Shown here piece by piece: positions 33,201-42,359 of a stretch of DNA of 64,000 nt; the first letter of the stretch is position 1; every line of letters begins with the position of its first letter. The notes below the pieces were generated by a model. The model searched no databases, was not told the DNA's origin, and was given only the letters and a program-made list of their open reading frames with translations. The stretch comes from Odontesthes bonariensis (taxonomy: Eukaryota > Chordata > Actinopteri > Atheriniformes > Atherinopsidae), in NCBI RefSeq assembly GCF_027942865.1, contig NC_134510.1, positions 8,032,001 through 8,096,000 on the forward strand, read 5' to 3'. The translations under genes and the position numbers were made by a program.

Positions 33201-35061
33201 GCGAACGTGGGAGATGATGTTTCGTGAAAAACCTGAGATCGTGAGGACCGTGAGACTGAGAAACCTCTACAGAGAATTGCTACCAGGTGAATGTGCCTGT
33301 TAATGACAGTCTTAAAGGGACATTATGTAATTTCTTCCCCCATCTAGTGGTGCAATTTTATTTTGCAAAGTCGAATAAATTTGCTCTCTAGCGCCTCGCG
33401 TTTTCAAATGTGCGTTGCAACTTCTTGAACTACGGCAGCGGAATGTGTCAAGATTCAAGAAGCTATAGCTTCAGACTCAAGGTCCATACAAACAAAAAGA
33501 CATCAAGACACACAGTACAAAGGATTACATAACACACATACAACAACACTATAAATACAGATGACAGATAACATCAAGTTGACATAGCCTTTGGTGTGCA
33601 AGCAATGCCAATTAGTCATATCCGGGAGTTACCGGAAGTGACGTCGACACAGCGTAGCGTTAGCAGCAGTGTGTAGTTGCTATCTGGAAAGTCTTCTTTT
33701 AAATAAACTCCCGGTAAACTTACAAACTTTCTAATGCCTCGTTTTGTGAGTTAAGAGCCTATGTGTACTACGGCCAGACATCCCAAGTTCCAAAAACTCA
33801 TTTCAGGGAGATGACTCAGTCTCCCTCTCTCTCTCCCCCCCCCCCCCCCCCCCCCCCCGACAAGCAGTCGCCCTGGACGCTCGTTGAACAGAGCGTCGCT
33901 TTGGACAGACAGGTTTCAAAAGCAAACCTCTCCCCACACCCCTCTCTCTCTCGTGCCTGCGCAGTCGCAACGCGCAAGTTGCACGAGTTATTTTATTGCC
34001 TGCACGCTCTCACTCGCATTGAAAAAAAAAAAAAAAACTCCCTCGAATAGTCTAAAATCCGGGATATTTTATCCGACTCGCGGGCATCTGTGATTAACTA
34101 TCAATATCAGGGAGACTCACGGACCTTCCGGGAGACTTGGGATGTCTGACTACGGCAGAAGTTTGGTAAACAATCAATGCATTATTAGTGGGATAATTTA
34201 CGAGATAAAATCTATTTACCATTAGCGCCAGTAATAAGCCATTCGGCGGAAGTGACGTCAAAATGACGTCATTTCCGCTTGCAGGCCTGGCGTTGGGGAA
34301 AACACGATTCGAAGTGCTTTATGTCCCTCTCGGCACTTCGTCGTTTTTCATAGACCGGAAGGACATGGCAGCCTCCATAGAGCTTCCCCGCTCTATGTAG
34401 ATACAAACAAGTTATTCTTCACTCAGGAGGATAAGTGAGATTTTTGACAGAGATAATTTTACACCAATGAGGACTAATTTATGAATGAATATGTTGATTT
34501 GAGCTAATAAATGACTTAATATATTACACAGTGTCCCTTTAATGTTGACAGAGCTAAATGTCTTTCTTGATTCTAATGTGTGCTTTTCTTAGAGGGGTGG
34601 TACAGCTGTTCAACGCTGTGAGGAAACACCAGAAAACAGTCGATGACAAAGTGAAGGCAGTTGGTGGCTCAGAGCGGAAGAAGGCCAAGATTCTTTCCTC
34701 TTTCTCAAAGAAAGACTTCATCAGTGTGTTGAGGAGAGAAGAGGGAGTCAGTAAAACTGCCAAGACTGAGAGTGATGCTGTGAGTTCAGTGATGCTGTTT
34801 GTTTAGTTTTTTTCCCTGGTATCTCAATACATTGTAAAGAGTGTGTGTGTATATTATATGTGTATATAGTTATGTGTTTGCATCTGTATGCAGGCTCCTG
34901 CTGCAGAGGAAAAGCCTGCCTGGAGTGTCCTCAGAGATGACTTCATGATGGAAGCCACCATGAAAGACTGGACAAAGACAGCGACAGAGAGGAGGCAGAT
35001 CCACACACAGCAGGACGGCTCGGGTCAAGTGATTCAGACTGACATCAGTCATACAAACTGA
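27167..35061 (+). CDS. rrp15: RRP15 ribosomal RNA-processing protein
   Basis: RRP15 is a nucleolar factor for maturation of pre-60S ribosomal subunits and 25S/28S and 5.8S rRNA (established knowledge). Coding exons are 27167-27203, 30163-30452, 33190-33286, 34593-34779 and 34894-35061, all GT-AG. The N-terminal half is acidic ([20 protein letters not shown]). The conserved core follows: [75 protein letters not shown] and [17 protein letters not shown]. The length is usual for the family. A single missing base in exon 3 puts its two halves in different frames (see findings). Because the gene is normally essential and every other exon is clean, an assembly error or rare allele is likelier than a pseudogene. 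Introns hold L2, foldback and hAT-type elements. Confidence 0.93.
27600..28370 (-). mobile_element. L2 LINE 3' portion in rrp15 intron 1
   Basis: It is nearly identical to 23930-25800 without the TTAA insert. It has [20 protein letters not shown] and [20 protein letters not shown] in reverse orientation. It serves as the empty-site reference for the 24543-25656 element. Confidence 0.88.
28764..29403. mobile_element. Foldback TTAA element with ~250-bp arms
   Basis: It is flanked by TTAA (28760-28763 and 29404-29407) and starts AGGATAAGACCGGG. Almost the whole left half (28764-29040) pairs with the right half (29150-29403); a 23-base block near 28988-29010 exists only on the left. It has landed inside an L2 fragment whose coding text resumes at 29408. 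Confidence 0.9.
29408..29735 (+). mobile_element. L2-type LINE 3' end
   Basis: It encodes pieces like [20 protein letters not shown] and [12 protein letters not shown], then a 3' UTR with 'cgctacataaataaagatgc' and a 'gccttgc' tail. The interval 29736-30162 is intron with nothing recognised. Confidence 0.75.
30163..30452 (+). CDS. rrp15: rrp15 exon 2, acidic region and conserved core start
   Basis: The acceptor is 'gcgactccgcag' and the donor is CAG|GTAATG. It is 290 nt, phase 1 to 0. It contains the [10 protein letters not shown] signature aligned with human GWADAMAKVL. Confidence 0.95.
30590..31915 (-). mobile_element. Two nested L2-type LINE 3' ends
   Basis: A 3' end at 30590-31350 ([20 protein letters not shown]) is followed by another that starts at about 31357 with a poly(T)-like boundary and includes [35 protein letters not shown] and a 3' UTR with 'ccctttacagacaatcctta'. 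The second matches the tail at 18540-18610. Confidence 0.7.
32640..32795 (+). repeat. LINE 3' tail
   Basis: 'aagtgctaagagatgacatt' followed by 'gacaatataaataaaacaaa' is an L2/Rex-type tail. A similar tail occurs at about 41262-41330 (+) and, inverted, at 54680-54725. The rest of 31920-33185 is intron with nothing recognised. Confidence 0.5.
33190..33286 (+). CDS. rrp15: rrp15 exon 3 with apparent 1-nt deletion
   Basis: The acceptor is 'gtttaacag' and the donor is CCAG|GTGAAT. The first half reads [18 protein letters not shown] in the frame set by exon 2. The second half only matches the family ([13 protein letters not shown]) in another frame, which is the frame needed by exon 4. As written, translation would stop about ten codons into exon 4. 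Confidence 0.9.
33316..34538. mobile_element. TTAA element (AGGGACA termini) carrying a hAT MITE
   Basis: It is bounded by TTAA (33312-33315 and 34539-34542), with ends AGGGACATTATGTAAT and ATTACACAGTGTCCCT. An inverted relative lies at 38293-39290. It sits between rrp15 exons 3 and 4, only about 50 bases before exon 4. Confidence 0.88.
33775..34148. mobile_element. hAT-type MITE
   Basis: The ends CAGACATCCCAAGT and ACTTGGGATGTCTG are exact inverses, flanked by the 8-bp duplication ACTACGGC. The relative at 38.8 kb carries one ACTACGGC and no insert. A C-run of about 23 bases occurs at 33836-33858. Confidence 0.92.
34593..34779 (+). CDS. rrp15: rrp15 exon 4
   Basis: The acceptor is 'gcttttcttag' and the donor is GCT|GTGAGT. 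It is 187 nt. It encodes [20 protein letters not shown], then [20 protein letters not shown], the best conserved part of the protein. Confidence 0.95.
34894..35061 (+). CDS. rrp15: rrp15 exon 5 and stop
   Basis: The acceptor is 'tgtatgcag'. It is 168 nt in phase 0 and includes [17 protein letters not shown], ending with TGA at 35059-35061. Confidence 0.95.
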   Translation, partial: APAAEEKPAWSVLRDDFMMEATMKDWTKTATERRQIHTQQDGSGQVIQTDISHTN

Positions 35062-35130
35062 GGGATTGACTGAATACTCTGTATGATTGGCTGTGATTCC
35101 TTCAAGGACAGTTTAGAAAATGGGAAGAAC

Positions 35131-35136
35131 AATAAA
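35131..35136 (+). terminator. rrp15: rrp15 poly(A) signal
   Basis: AATAAA lies 70 bases after the stop codon on the coding strand. Confidence 0.65.
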
Positions 35137-35229
35137 TTCCGACCTGCAGAGAGCAACTTCAACGCAAGGAAAGGTCTTCACACACCTGCATTTGAAAGTG
35201 ACCATATTGGGAAAATAACGTAGCCTGTC

Positions 35230-37520
35230 CCTGCGCTCAATTAGTTTGTTCATCTCCCTAAAAATGACATAAACTGTCTACAAACTATCTTGGTCTGATT
35301 ATTTACAGCAAATATGAATCTATCTTCAGATATTCTGTAGGAGGAAGTTCTATTTGTTCTGGTATAAGGCCGATGAGTGCAAACCAGTTTGTGTTGTATT
35401 GCATTGCCATGGGTTAGAAATAAATATCTGCAGCAATGATGCAGTCCCAAAAATCTTATACTGACCAATCTTTAAAAAAAAAGTTTTTGTTTGCTTTATA
35501 TTGCTATGACTATATTATATTGCTATGACTCATTTTATGGCTTGCTGGTAATTTGTCGAGCTGCTGTTTTTGTTGCTCCTTGTCTGGAACTTGGAGCTTT
35601 CTCCTTTTGGCTAATAACAGTGACAGTGGGTCTTACCTTCCAAATCATGCCACTGCCCTTTTTAGGTGCACCCAAGAGGAGTAGTGCTCTATTAGATCCT
35701 CGATTACGTTCTTCTTTTACTTAAAGATGAGAACATTGAGATTTCTAGTAGACTGATTTCAGCGTGAATGGTAGTAATCTACACTCTCTAAATGAAGCCA
35801 TCTATCCACGCCTTCTTGCTGCGGAATAATCCTTTAGTTTACAGGGATACCCTGCTCACCTCTAGAAGAATGTCAATATTCTTTCCACATAAGTTTTAGT
35901 TAATTCATAAGCTCTTCGCTGCAAAACGTTGCAGTACTGTCTGGATCCATGAAAGCATATGACGTTATTGCCTTGCTGTCTTTCTTAGCCTCGACTTGTA
36001 CAGGAACAATGGCAAGTGTACTGTCTGTGTCACTAGCCCCCATTGCCAGAACATGGTGTATTTTCTGTGTCCACAAACCCACTCAAAGCAGGATGTTTTT
36101 TCTCCTCTTCCACTGATGTTTCCTTCTTCCTTAAAGCCTTTGTACTTGTTTTTAATGTGCAACACAGGAGCACACTTCAGTTTACCTTCTCACAGAATTT
36201 GCTCATGTGACTTTGTTTTAAGTAACTGAGGCATAGACCTTTGCTACAGACAAAGTCTGACTTCTCCTTGTATAGAGATTTTGTCTACACATTGTGCCTT
36301 GCTGTGTTCACGTTTACAAAAGAGACAGGGTTTGGTAAAAGCCCTGACAAAACCAGTAGGTGCCATTTTGCTTGCTTTGGTTCTGTGTTTGACACTTGAG
36401 CTCTCTGTACGCTAGGGTCCACAGTAGTGGTGAAAATTGTCTTACAATCTTCTTCATGATTAAAGGCTTACTGAAGACTTGGCTTCCCCTTTTACTTATA
36501 TCTCCAAACAAAGGGTGTAGCGCAACCTTAGCCTGAGTATTAATAAACTTGACAAGGTCTTAAAAGCTTGGGGTCTTCTAACTTCTTGCTCTTCCAAATC
36601 AAAGGCACCACATCTCTATTTTTCTTTCAGTTGTATGGAAACTTGCTTACAATGACGTGTATTGGCTACATTATCCAGCTCTTCCATATATTCTGAATCT
36701 GTCATGGCATTGCTGGTGAAGAAGAAAGTGTGTTAAGAGCTTCACTATCATCTGCGCTGTTAGTAGCCCAACTTAAAGTCTCAGTATGCTACAGAGATCC
36801 GATAATCATTTCAAAATTGCTCTTTCAAGAGTCTCTTTTTTTTGCCTCACAGTAACCATGCTCTTCATTCATATGTAAACAACTTTGTTCTAACTCCAGG
36901 ACTGTTATATTTTCAACACGATGCTCGAATGTTCTGATAAAGAATTTATATTCCAAAGGGTCTCCCATGAAGATATTTTGAGGTGGAAGACTAGAAATCT
37001 TTTGTTGCTTTGCCAGGGATACACTGTCACCAAAGCGTCTGGACTCATAGTGTGTTCTGTGTAGACCTGCTGCCTGAAGCTGCAGTTATTTACTCACCAA
37101 CAGCTGAAAGATGAGAGGATGACTGGATTTTGTTAATCACTTGTGTTCACATGCTGCGTGTCTGTTCCATGATTATTACTGCTGACCACAGGTGGATTCA
37201 CTTGTGTCTCACATTGTGAAGCAACTGATATTTCAAACTTTTGTAGAACTTGTGAGTTTTGCAGCTGCTAAAGCAGTTTGAATCTCCAGTTCTTCCTTCT
37301 CAGCTTTAATCTTAGCTTCTTGTTGCCCAAGATTGAACTATTTAACTGCAGCAGATCAATGAAACAATTGATCTGTTCTCTTAACAGAGCAGCAAAGTGC
37401 TTTACACAAAGGTTTAAAGTGAGTTGGATTATCAGGATATTAAAAAAAACACGGCAATAAAACGAGTGACCTGTGAGTCAGATATCACTGATCGCTTTCT
37501 TAAAGAGAAATTTACAGGCA
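35230..37520 (-). mobile_element. BEL/Pao retrotransposon: gag end, zinc knuckle and protease remnant
   Basis: On the minus strand, broken frames give EYMEELDNVANTRHCKQVSI near 36650, a degenerate knuckle region (CLSYLKQSHMSKFCEK, about 36180-36230) and the retropepsin-like stretch ITSYAFMDPDSTATFCSEEL (36030-35910), in which the usual DPGS is DPDS. It is interrupted by stops throughout. It probably continues the gag remnant at 41.6-46.1 kb. Confidence 0.7.
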
Positions 37521-37856
37521 GCTTCAGTGAATCGGAGTCATAACAACGTTTGTTTTTTATGGTGCATTTAAGAACAGCCACAGTGACCAGCGAGCTGTAC
37601 AAGATGAACAATATATTAATACTATTAGTAGCTTCTAAGCCTGCAGATAAATATTAACTAAATCAAACAGTAAACAATGAATCAAATTAATGAAATAAAA
37701 ATAAAAACAGTGTTTACAGTTAAAGAGATGCCAGTCAACCAGATTAATAAAACTGAGAAAGGGAGTGTGTTTTAGAACATTTTAAATAATTAAACGTCTG
37801 AGCTGTTCTGATTGGAAAAGGGAGATTAATCCATCTGTAACATGTTCAACATTTAA

Positions 37857-38288
37857 AGCGGCACTATGCAACTTTCAGTAATACGGGGTTTGTTTACCAT
37901 GCAATACACACCCCAAAGCTGTGGGGGAGCTCCGTAGAAAATAAGGCGACAGTCTAGCCATATTATATATTACTACTCTAGAAGCTAACCGCATTCAATT
38001 TAGCCGTCGACAGCTAATGGAGAGGGGGTGTGTCTTATCAGGCTCCCTGGCTCGGCTCAGAGCCCTTTAGACCTGCCATGAAGCAGTAGTTCTCGGCTCT
38101 CGTGTGTCGCGAGACTTCCAGAGGTAAACAAAGCACGCGGCGCCACAGGCAAAGTTGCAAGCGCTGTTTCGGGCTAGGGCCACCAGATGGAGATGGAAAT
38201 GTCACCGTTTTCATCGGAACGGGTCAGCCAAGCAATCGGATGATTGCCAAGCAATTTTATGACCATGAAAAAGTTGCATAGTGCGGCT
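37857..38288. mobile_element. TTAA element (AGCGGCACT termini)
   Basis: The ends AGCGGCACTATGCAACTTTC and its near-complement AGTTGCATAGTGCGGCT lie between TTAA sites at 37853-37856 and 38289-38292. The right TTAA is shared with the next element. Confidence 0.88.
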
Positions 38289-38292
38289 TTAA

Positions 38293-39290
38293 AGGGACAC
38301 TATGTAATATATTAAGTCATTTATTAGCTCAAATCAACATATTCATTCATAAATTAGTCCTCATTGGTTTAAAATTATCTCTGTCAAAAATCTCACTTAT
38401 CCTCCTGAGTGAAGAATAACTTGTCTGTATCTACATAGAGCGGGCAAGCTCTATGGAGGCTGCCATGTCCTTCCGGTCTATGAAAAACGACGAAGTGCCG
38501 AGAGGGACATAAAGCACTTCGAATAGCGTTTTCCCCAATGAGATTTTTTTTTAAATTTTAAAATTTAAATTTTTTATTTTTTTTTAGTGCACCGTTCCTG
38601 GAGATACTGCAATACCAGGTCGATGCGTGGAGTGGACGGAGCAAGCCCCTATTCCATCTCCCTGTTCCAAAAATCAATTTAATACATGGTTCCCGGGTAG
38701 GGGACGTATCTCCAACGCCAGGCCTGGAAGCGGAAATGACGTAATTTTGACGTCACGTCCGCTACCGCCGCTAATGGTAAATAGATTTTATCTCGTAAAT
38801 TATCCCACTAATAATACATTGATTGTTACCAAACTTCTGCCGTAGTACACATAGGCTCTTAACTCACAAAACGAGGCATTAGAAAGTTTGTAAGTTTACC
38901 GGGAGTTTATTTAAAAGAACATCCAGATAGCAACTACACACTGCTGCTAACGCTAACGCTGCGTCAACGTCACTTCCGGTATTTTCCAGAATATGATTTG
39001 CACACCAAAGGCTATGTCAACTTATGTTATCTGACATGTTATCTGTCAAATGTATTTATAGTGTTGTTGTATGTGTGTTATGTAATCCTTTGTACTGTGT
39101 GTCTTGATGTCTTTTTGTTTGTATGGACCTTGAGTCTGAAGCTATAGCTTCTTGAATCTTGACACATACCGCCTGCCGTAGTTCAAGAAGTTGCAACGCA
39201 CATTTGAAAACGCGAGGCGCTAGAGAGCAAATTTATAAAATAAAATAAAATTGAAACACTAGATGGGGGAAGAAATTACATAATGTCCCT
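38293..39290. mobile_element. TTAA element (AGGGACA termini), inverted relative of 33316-34538
   Basis: It is bounded by TTAA at 38289-38292 and 39291-39294. Most of its length is the reverse complement of the 33.3-kb copy without the hAT insert. It has gained a U2 snRNA-derived segment. Confidence 0.88.
38587..38710 (-). pseudogene. U2 snRNA retropseudogene (5'-truncated)
   Basis: The minus strand runs from GATACGTCC through 'attgatttttggaacaggga', 'gcttgctccgtccactccac' and 'gcatcgacctggtattgcag' to 'ccaggaacggtgcac'. These are the middle and 3' stem-loops of spliceosomal U2, with scattered mismatches. An A/T-rich tail (38538-38586) follows. The paralogous element lacks this block, so it is a later insertion, presumably LINE-mobilised. 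The 5' branch-point-pairing region is missing, so it is not functional. Confidence 0.88.
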
Positions 39291-39659
39291 TTAACTTAAC
39301 TTAGTAAATCTAATTTTACGAGTTTACTTCAACTTCAACAACAAGTAGTAAAGTAAAATACTGATTTTCTATTGAGACATATACACTCTGCCAGATATAA
39401 CATTTCAGGCCGATATTTTAATGAAAATATTGAATATTAAAAGATTCATACATATAGTCCTTGCATACACGTAGAGGCGTGATACTTCTAGCTTTTTAAT
39501 TAATGTGCTCATTGCAGAGTTATGATCAGTTGAGTAATGAAGGTTGAACTATTCTAGCAAACAGGTTCTGTTCCTGGCATCATGATAAACACTCCTGATA
39601 TAAAAGGTTTAGCTAACGCATTAGAACTGTTTTATTATTTCCACATGCATGTGCAATGG

Positions 39660-39905
39660 TGACTTGCTTGCTGCTGATTATCGCAAAGAAGAACAGCTTA
39701 CACATAAAAGCTCACATGGTGAAGTTATATCAAAAGGGGGATAACAAAGATCTCCTATCTGGTTGTGCTGCACTTCAAGGTAAGTGGCCACTAGCAGTTT
39801 GGGGGCCTGCTAAATTGGCTGCCGCTAACAGGTGTGACACAATGCAGAATATAACATTCCTACCTCATTTATTTGACATGATAAAATCATGCCAAAAGGG
39901 GGAAA
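39660..39905 (+). mobile_element. ERV-like 3' internal end with polypurine tract
   Basis: An 85-codon open stretch with no recognised domain ends at AAAAGGGGGAAATG (39894-39907), a typical polypurine tract, directly before the LTR. The frame may be a remnant of a 3' retroviral gene; no conserved motif confirms it. Confidence 0.45.
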
Positions 39906-40405
39906 TGTTATAATTGGCTTTGTTCTTATACATTATGTATTCATATTCTGTATTTTACTAAATAACCTATGTTCCTAGTTTGTACTTTTCCATTCTGCTC
40001 AAACGCAATGTATGTCCAAGACTTCAAAGAAGACCTAGCGGGATAAATAACTGGGTCAGATAAAGCGTCTCTATTAGGTCAGATAGGTCTGGGACAGTAG
40101 ATACACGCCTGAAACAACACACACACACACGTTGTTTCTCTCATCCAACGTGGTCTGCTCATGTCACTAATAACTGGCCAATTATACTCGGTTGCGTGTA
40201 AGTACAACCTCTGTGAGATAAAGGTGAACATAAATATGAAAAGTTTCCGGATATCGGGGCTCGGGCTGACGGAGGCCCTGCGAGGGCTCTGTCACTCCGA
40301 GTCCAGCACTGCCATACTTTACATGTGACCACGAATAAATACTTTGTTTAGCTTAAGATTTCTCCAGCTTGTTCTTGGGCTGCCAATGAAAGTATCGGGC
40401 TAACA
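39906..40405 (+). mobile_element. LTR of an ERV-like element (500 bp)
   Basis: It starts TGTTA and ends TAACA, follows a polypurine tract and contains GAATAAATAC near 40333 as a poly(A) signal. The sequence after it does not look like a primer-binding site, so it is probably a 3' LTR. Confidence 0.6.
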
Positions 40406-40539
40406 ATTAATTGCTTTTTGAGCTGCAATCTGGGATGATTGCAAGCAGAACAAAGGCCTCAGAGGGAGAGCCAGAGACTGTGAATCCAACCATAAACATC
40501 ACACATAGAATGAAGGAAGTGAAAACAAGTGACTTCAGG

Positions 40540-40740
40540 GGGGTGACATCTATAACAGCCTTGAGGGGCCTAAGAGAGCCATACCAGGTGTGCAGAGACC
40601 CACAGGAGCATGCTGGACCTGTGATGAACTTGGACATTATAGAAACTGCCAAAGACCAGGAGGAAACTCTGATGCTCAGCGTGACCAAGGCCAGCCTCTG
40701 CAGCGTGGAGCGAGAGGCCCGCTGGATACCTGCGCAGGGC
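40540..40740 (+). pseudogene. Retroviral nucleocapsid-like zinc-knuckle scrap
   Basis: The frame near 40605-40660 reads CWTCDELGHYRNCQRPG, a CCHC knuckle one residue short between His and the last Cys. The surrounding frames are broken. It is an old endogenous gag fragment, not a functional gene. Confidence 0.5.
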
Positions 40741-41599
40741 CAGACTTTAAAATGGAATACAATACAAATATTTATTCCAATTAGACACCTAACAATTTAT
40801 CAGGGAGATATGTTTTTTCTTTTTATAAAACAAGATTAGAAACAAAAATCTGGTGTTCTCCCCAGTGTGTATATTTTAATAATAATAATAAAGCTTACAA
40901 TATTCAAGCAAACAGGAAAAACAAAAGTTTCCGACTAAAAGCCACAATTTTTAAAAAACTGTTTCAGAAGTTAAATTGTTTATCGGTGCTTTTTAATTAT
41001 CCTGTTAAAAATGTTGATGTATTATTGGTAGCAAAACCACAGGCTGTTATAGCAAACCAAAGAACACATAAATCAGATAAAATCAGGTAAAAAGTGATGT
41101 GTTGAAGGAGATGCTAACATACATGTAACAAACAATTCATGGTCCAAAATAAAACTCTGCGTACCAAGAGTAAGACAATAGAGTTAAAAGGAATTCCAAT
41201 TTTTTCCAAATTAGTCAGAAAACAAACAAAAAAAGAGGGAGCGAGTAAAATTGTTGAGGGACTAAGTGCCTTGAGATGATGTTTGTTGGGATTTGGAGCA
41301 ATATACAGTAGATAAAACTGAATTTAATTAGCTTGGATTAATACAAGCAGAGTTATTAGTTAAAGCACATAGTGAGTGTGACACTCCAATATTAACAGAT
41401 GTAAAATAGAGAAATCCAAGTTCAGGTTACTGCTTGATTTGAGAGTATTCAGTGTTGCAGGTACAGTGTGTGGGGATGCCAAACCCCCACGCTCTCCTTA
41501 CCAAAGTGCCACCAGATGTTAAAGTTTTACAGTGTGTCTTTTGAAGTTTTCTGGATCATTAATCTTTTACTTATTTAGTGTTTTTCAGAGTTTTTCTGG

Positions 41600-42345
41600 C
41601 TGAGGACTCTCAGTGGTTGTTAGGTATATTTAGCGGTTGTCTTGTTGGAGCAGAACCTTGATTATCTTCTCATCTCTCTTGTCTTACACTTTCTTTTACA
41701 GTGTCTTGTCTCTGCCCTTCTACACTCTTCATCTGATCATACACATGTATTATTGTTTGTGCAGCATTAAGACTTTGCATTGCCTCTAACTGCAGAATAT
41801 TTATCCTCTTCTCATCAAGAGTCTTTTGTAGAGCTGAATGTTCTTCTTCTCGTTTAGCTCTTATTTTAGCTTCTTGTTCTTCCCGCTCTCAGCGATGCTT
41901 CATGGCTGCTGCCTCTTCATCTGCTACCTTTCTCTTAGCTTCTGCTTCTAAGTGCTGTATTTCCAGTTTTTCCTTTTCTTGTTCTTGTAGCACTTTCAGA
42001 ACTGCTTGCCTGGCAGCAACTTCAGCAGCAGCTTCTTGTCGCCACACTGTAGATTGGCTTGAATGTTAAGGGGCACCTCTCAAGTTAGAAAGCACAGAAC
42101 CTGATTTACTGCCACTCGAATTGAAGAGAGAGACTGGTTGTGGCCACTCTTGCTCTTGTTCTGGAATCTTTCCGCCCAGTCGACTTGAAGCGCTGGCAAC
42201 AATGAACTTCAAAATCCCTACACACAGATACACGCTTTGACGCGTGTCCTGATCTGGAGGTGTGACTCCTGCGCAGTTCGTCATAACTGCGCAGGACATC
42301 TGCAGAAAGCCCTATGACATTACCAATAATATCTTGAAGCAGATC
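41600..42345 (-). mobile_element. BEL/Pao gag fragment
   Basis: The minus strand encodes IIGNVIGLSADV and TPPDQDTRQSVYLCVGILKF, IVASASSRLGGKIPEQEQEW, then a coiled-coil rich in Glu, Arg and Lys (EAAAEVAARQAVLKVLQEQE). These are hallmarks of fish BEL/Pao gag. Frameshifts are present. The fragment is separated from the start of gag (about 45.9-46.1 kb) by a Rex1-like insertion. Confidence 0.72.
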
Positions 42346-42359
42346 ATCAGATAATTCAA

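Noticed and set aside
38587..38710. Functional U2 snRNA gene
   Set aside because: The first part of U2 is missing, there are mismatches, and an A/T-rich tail replaces the 3' flank.
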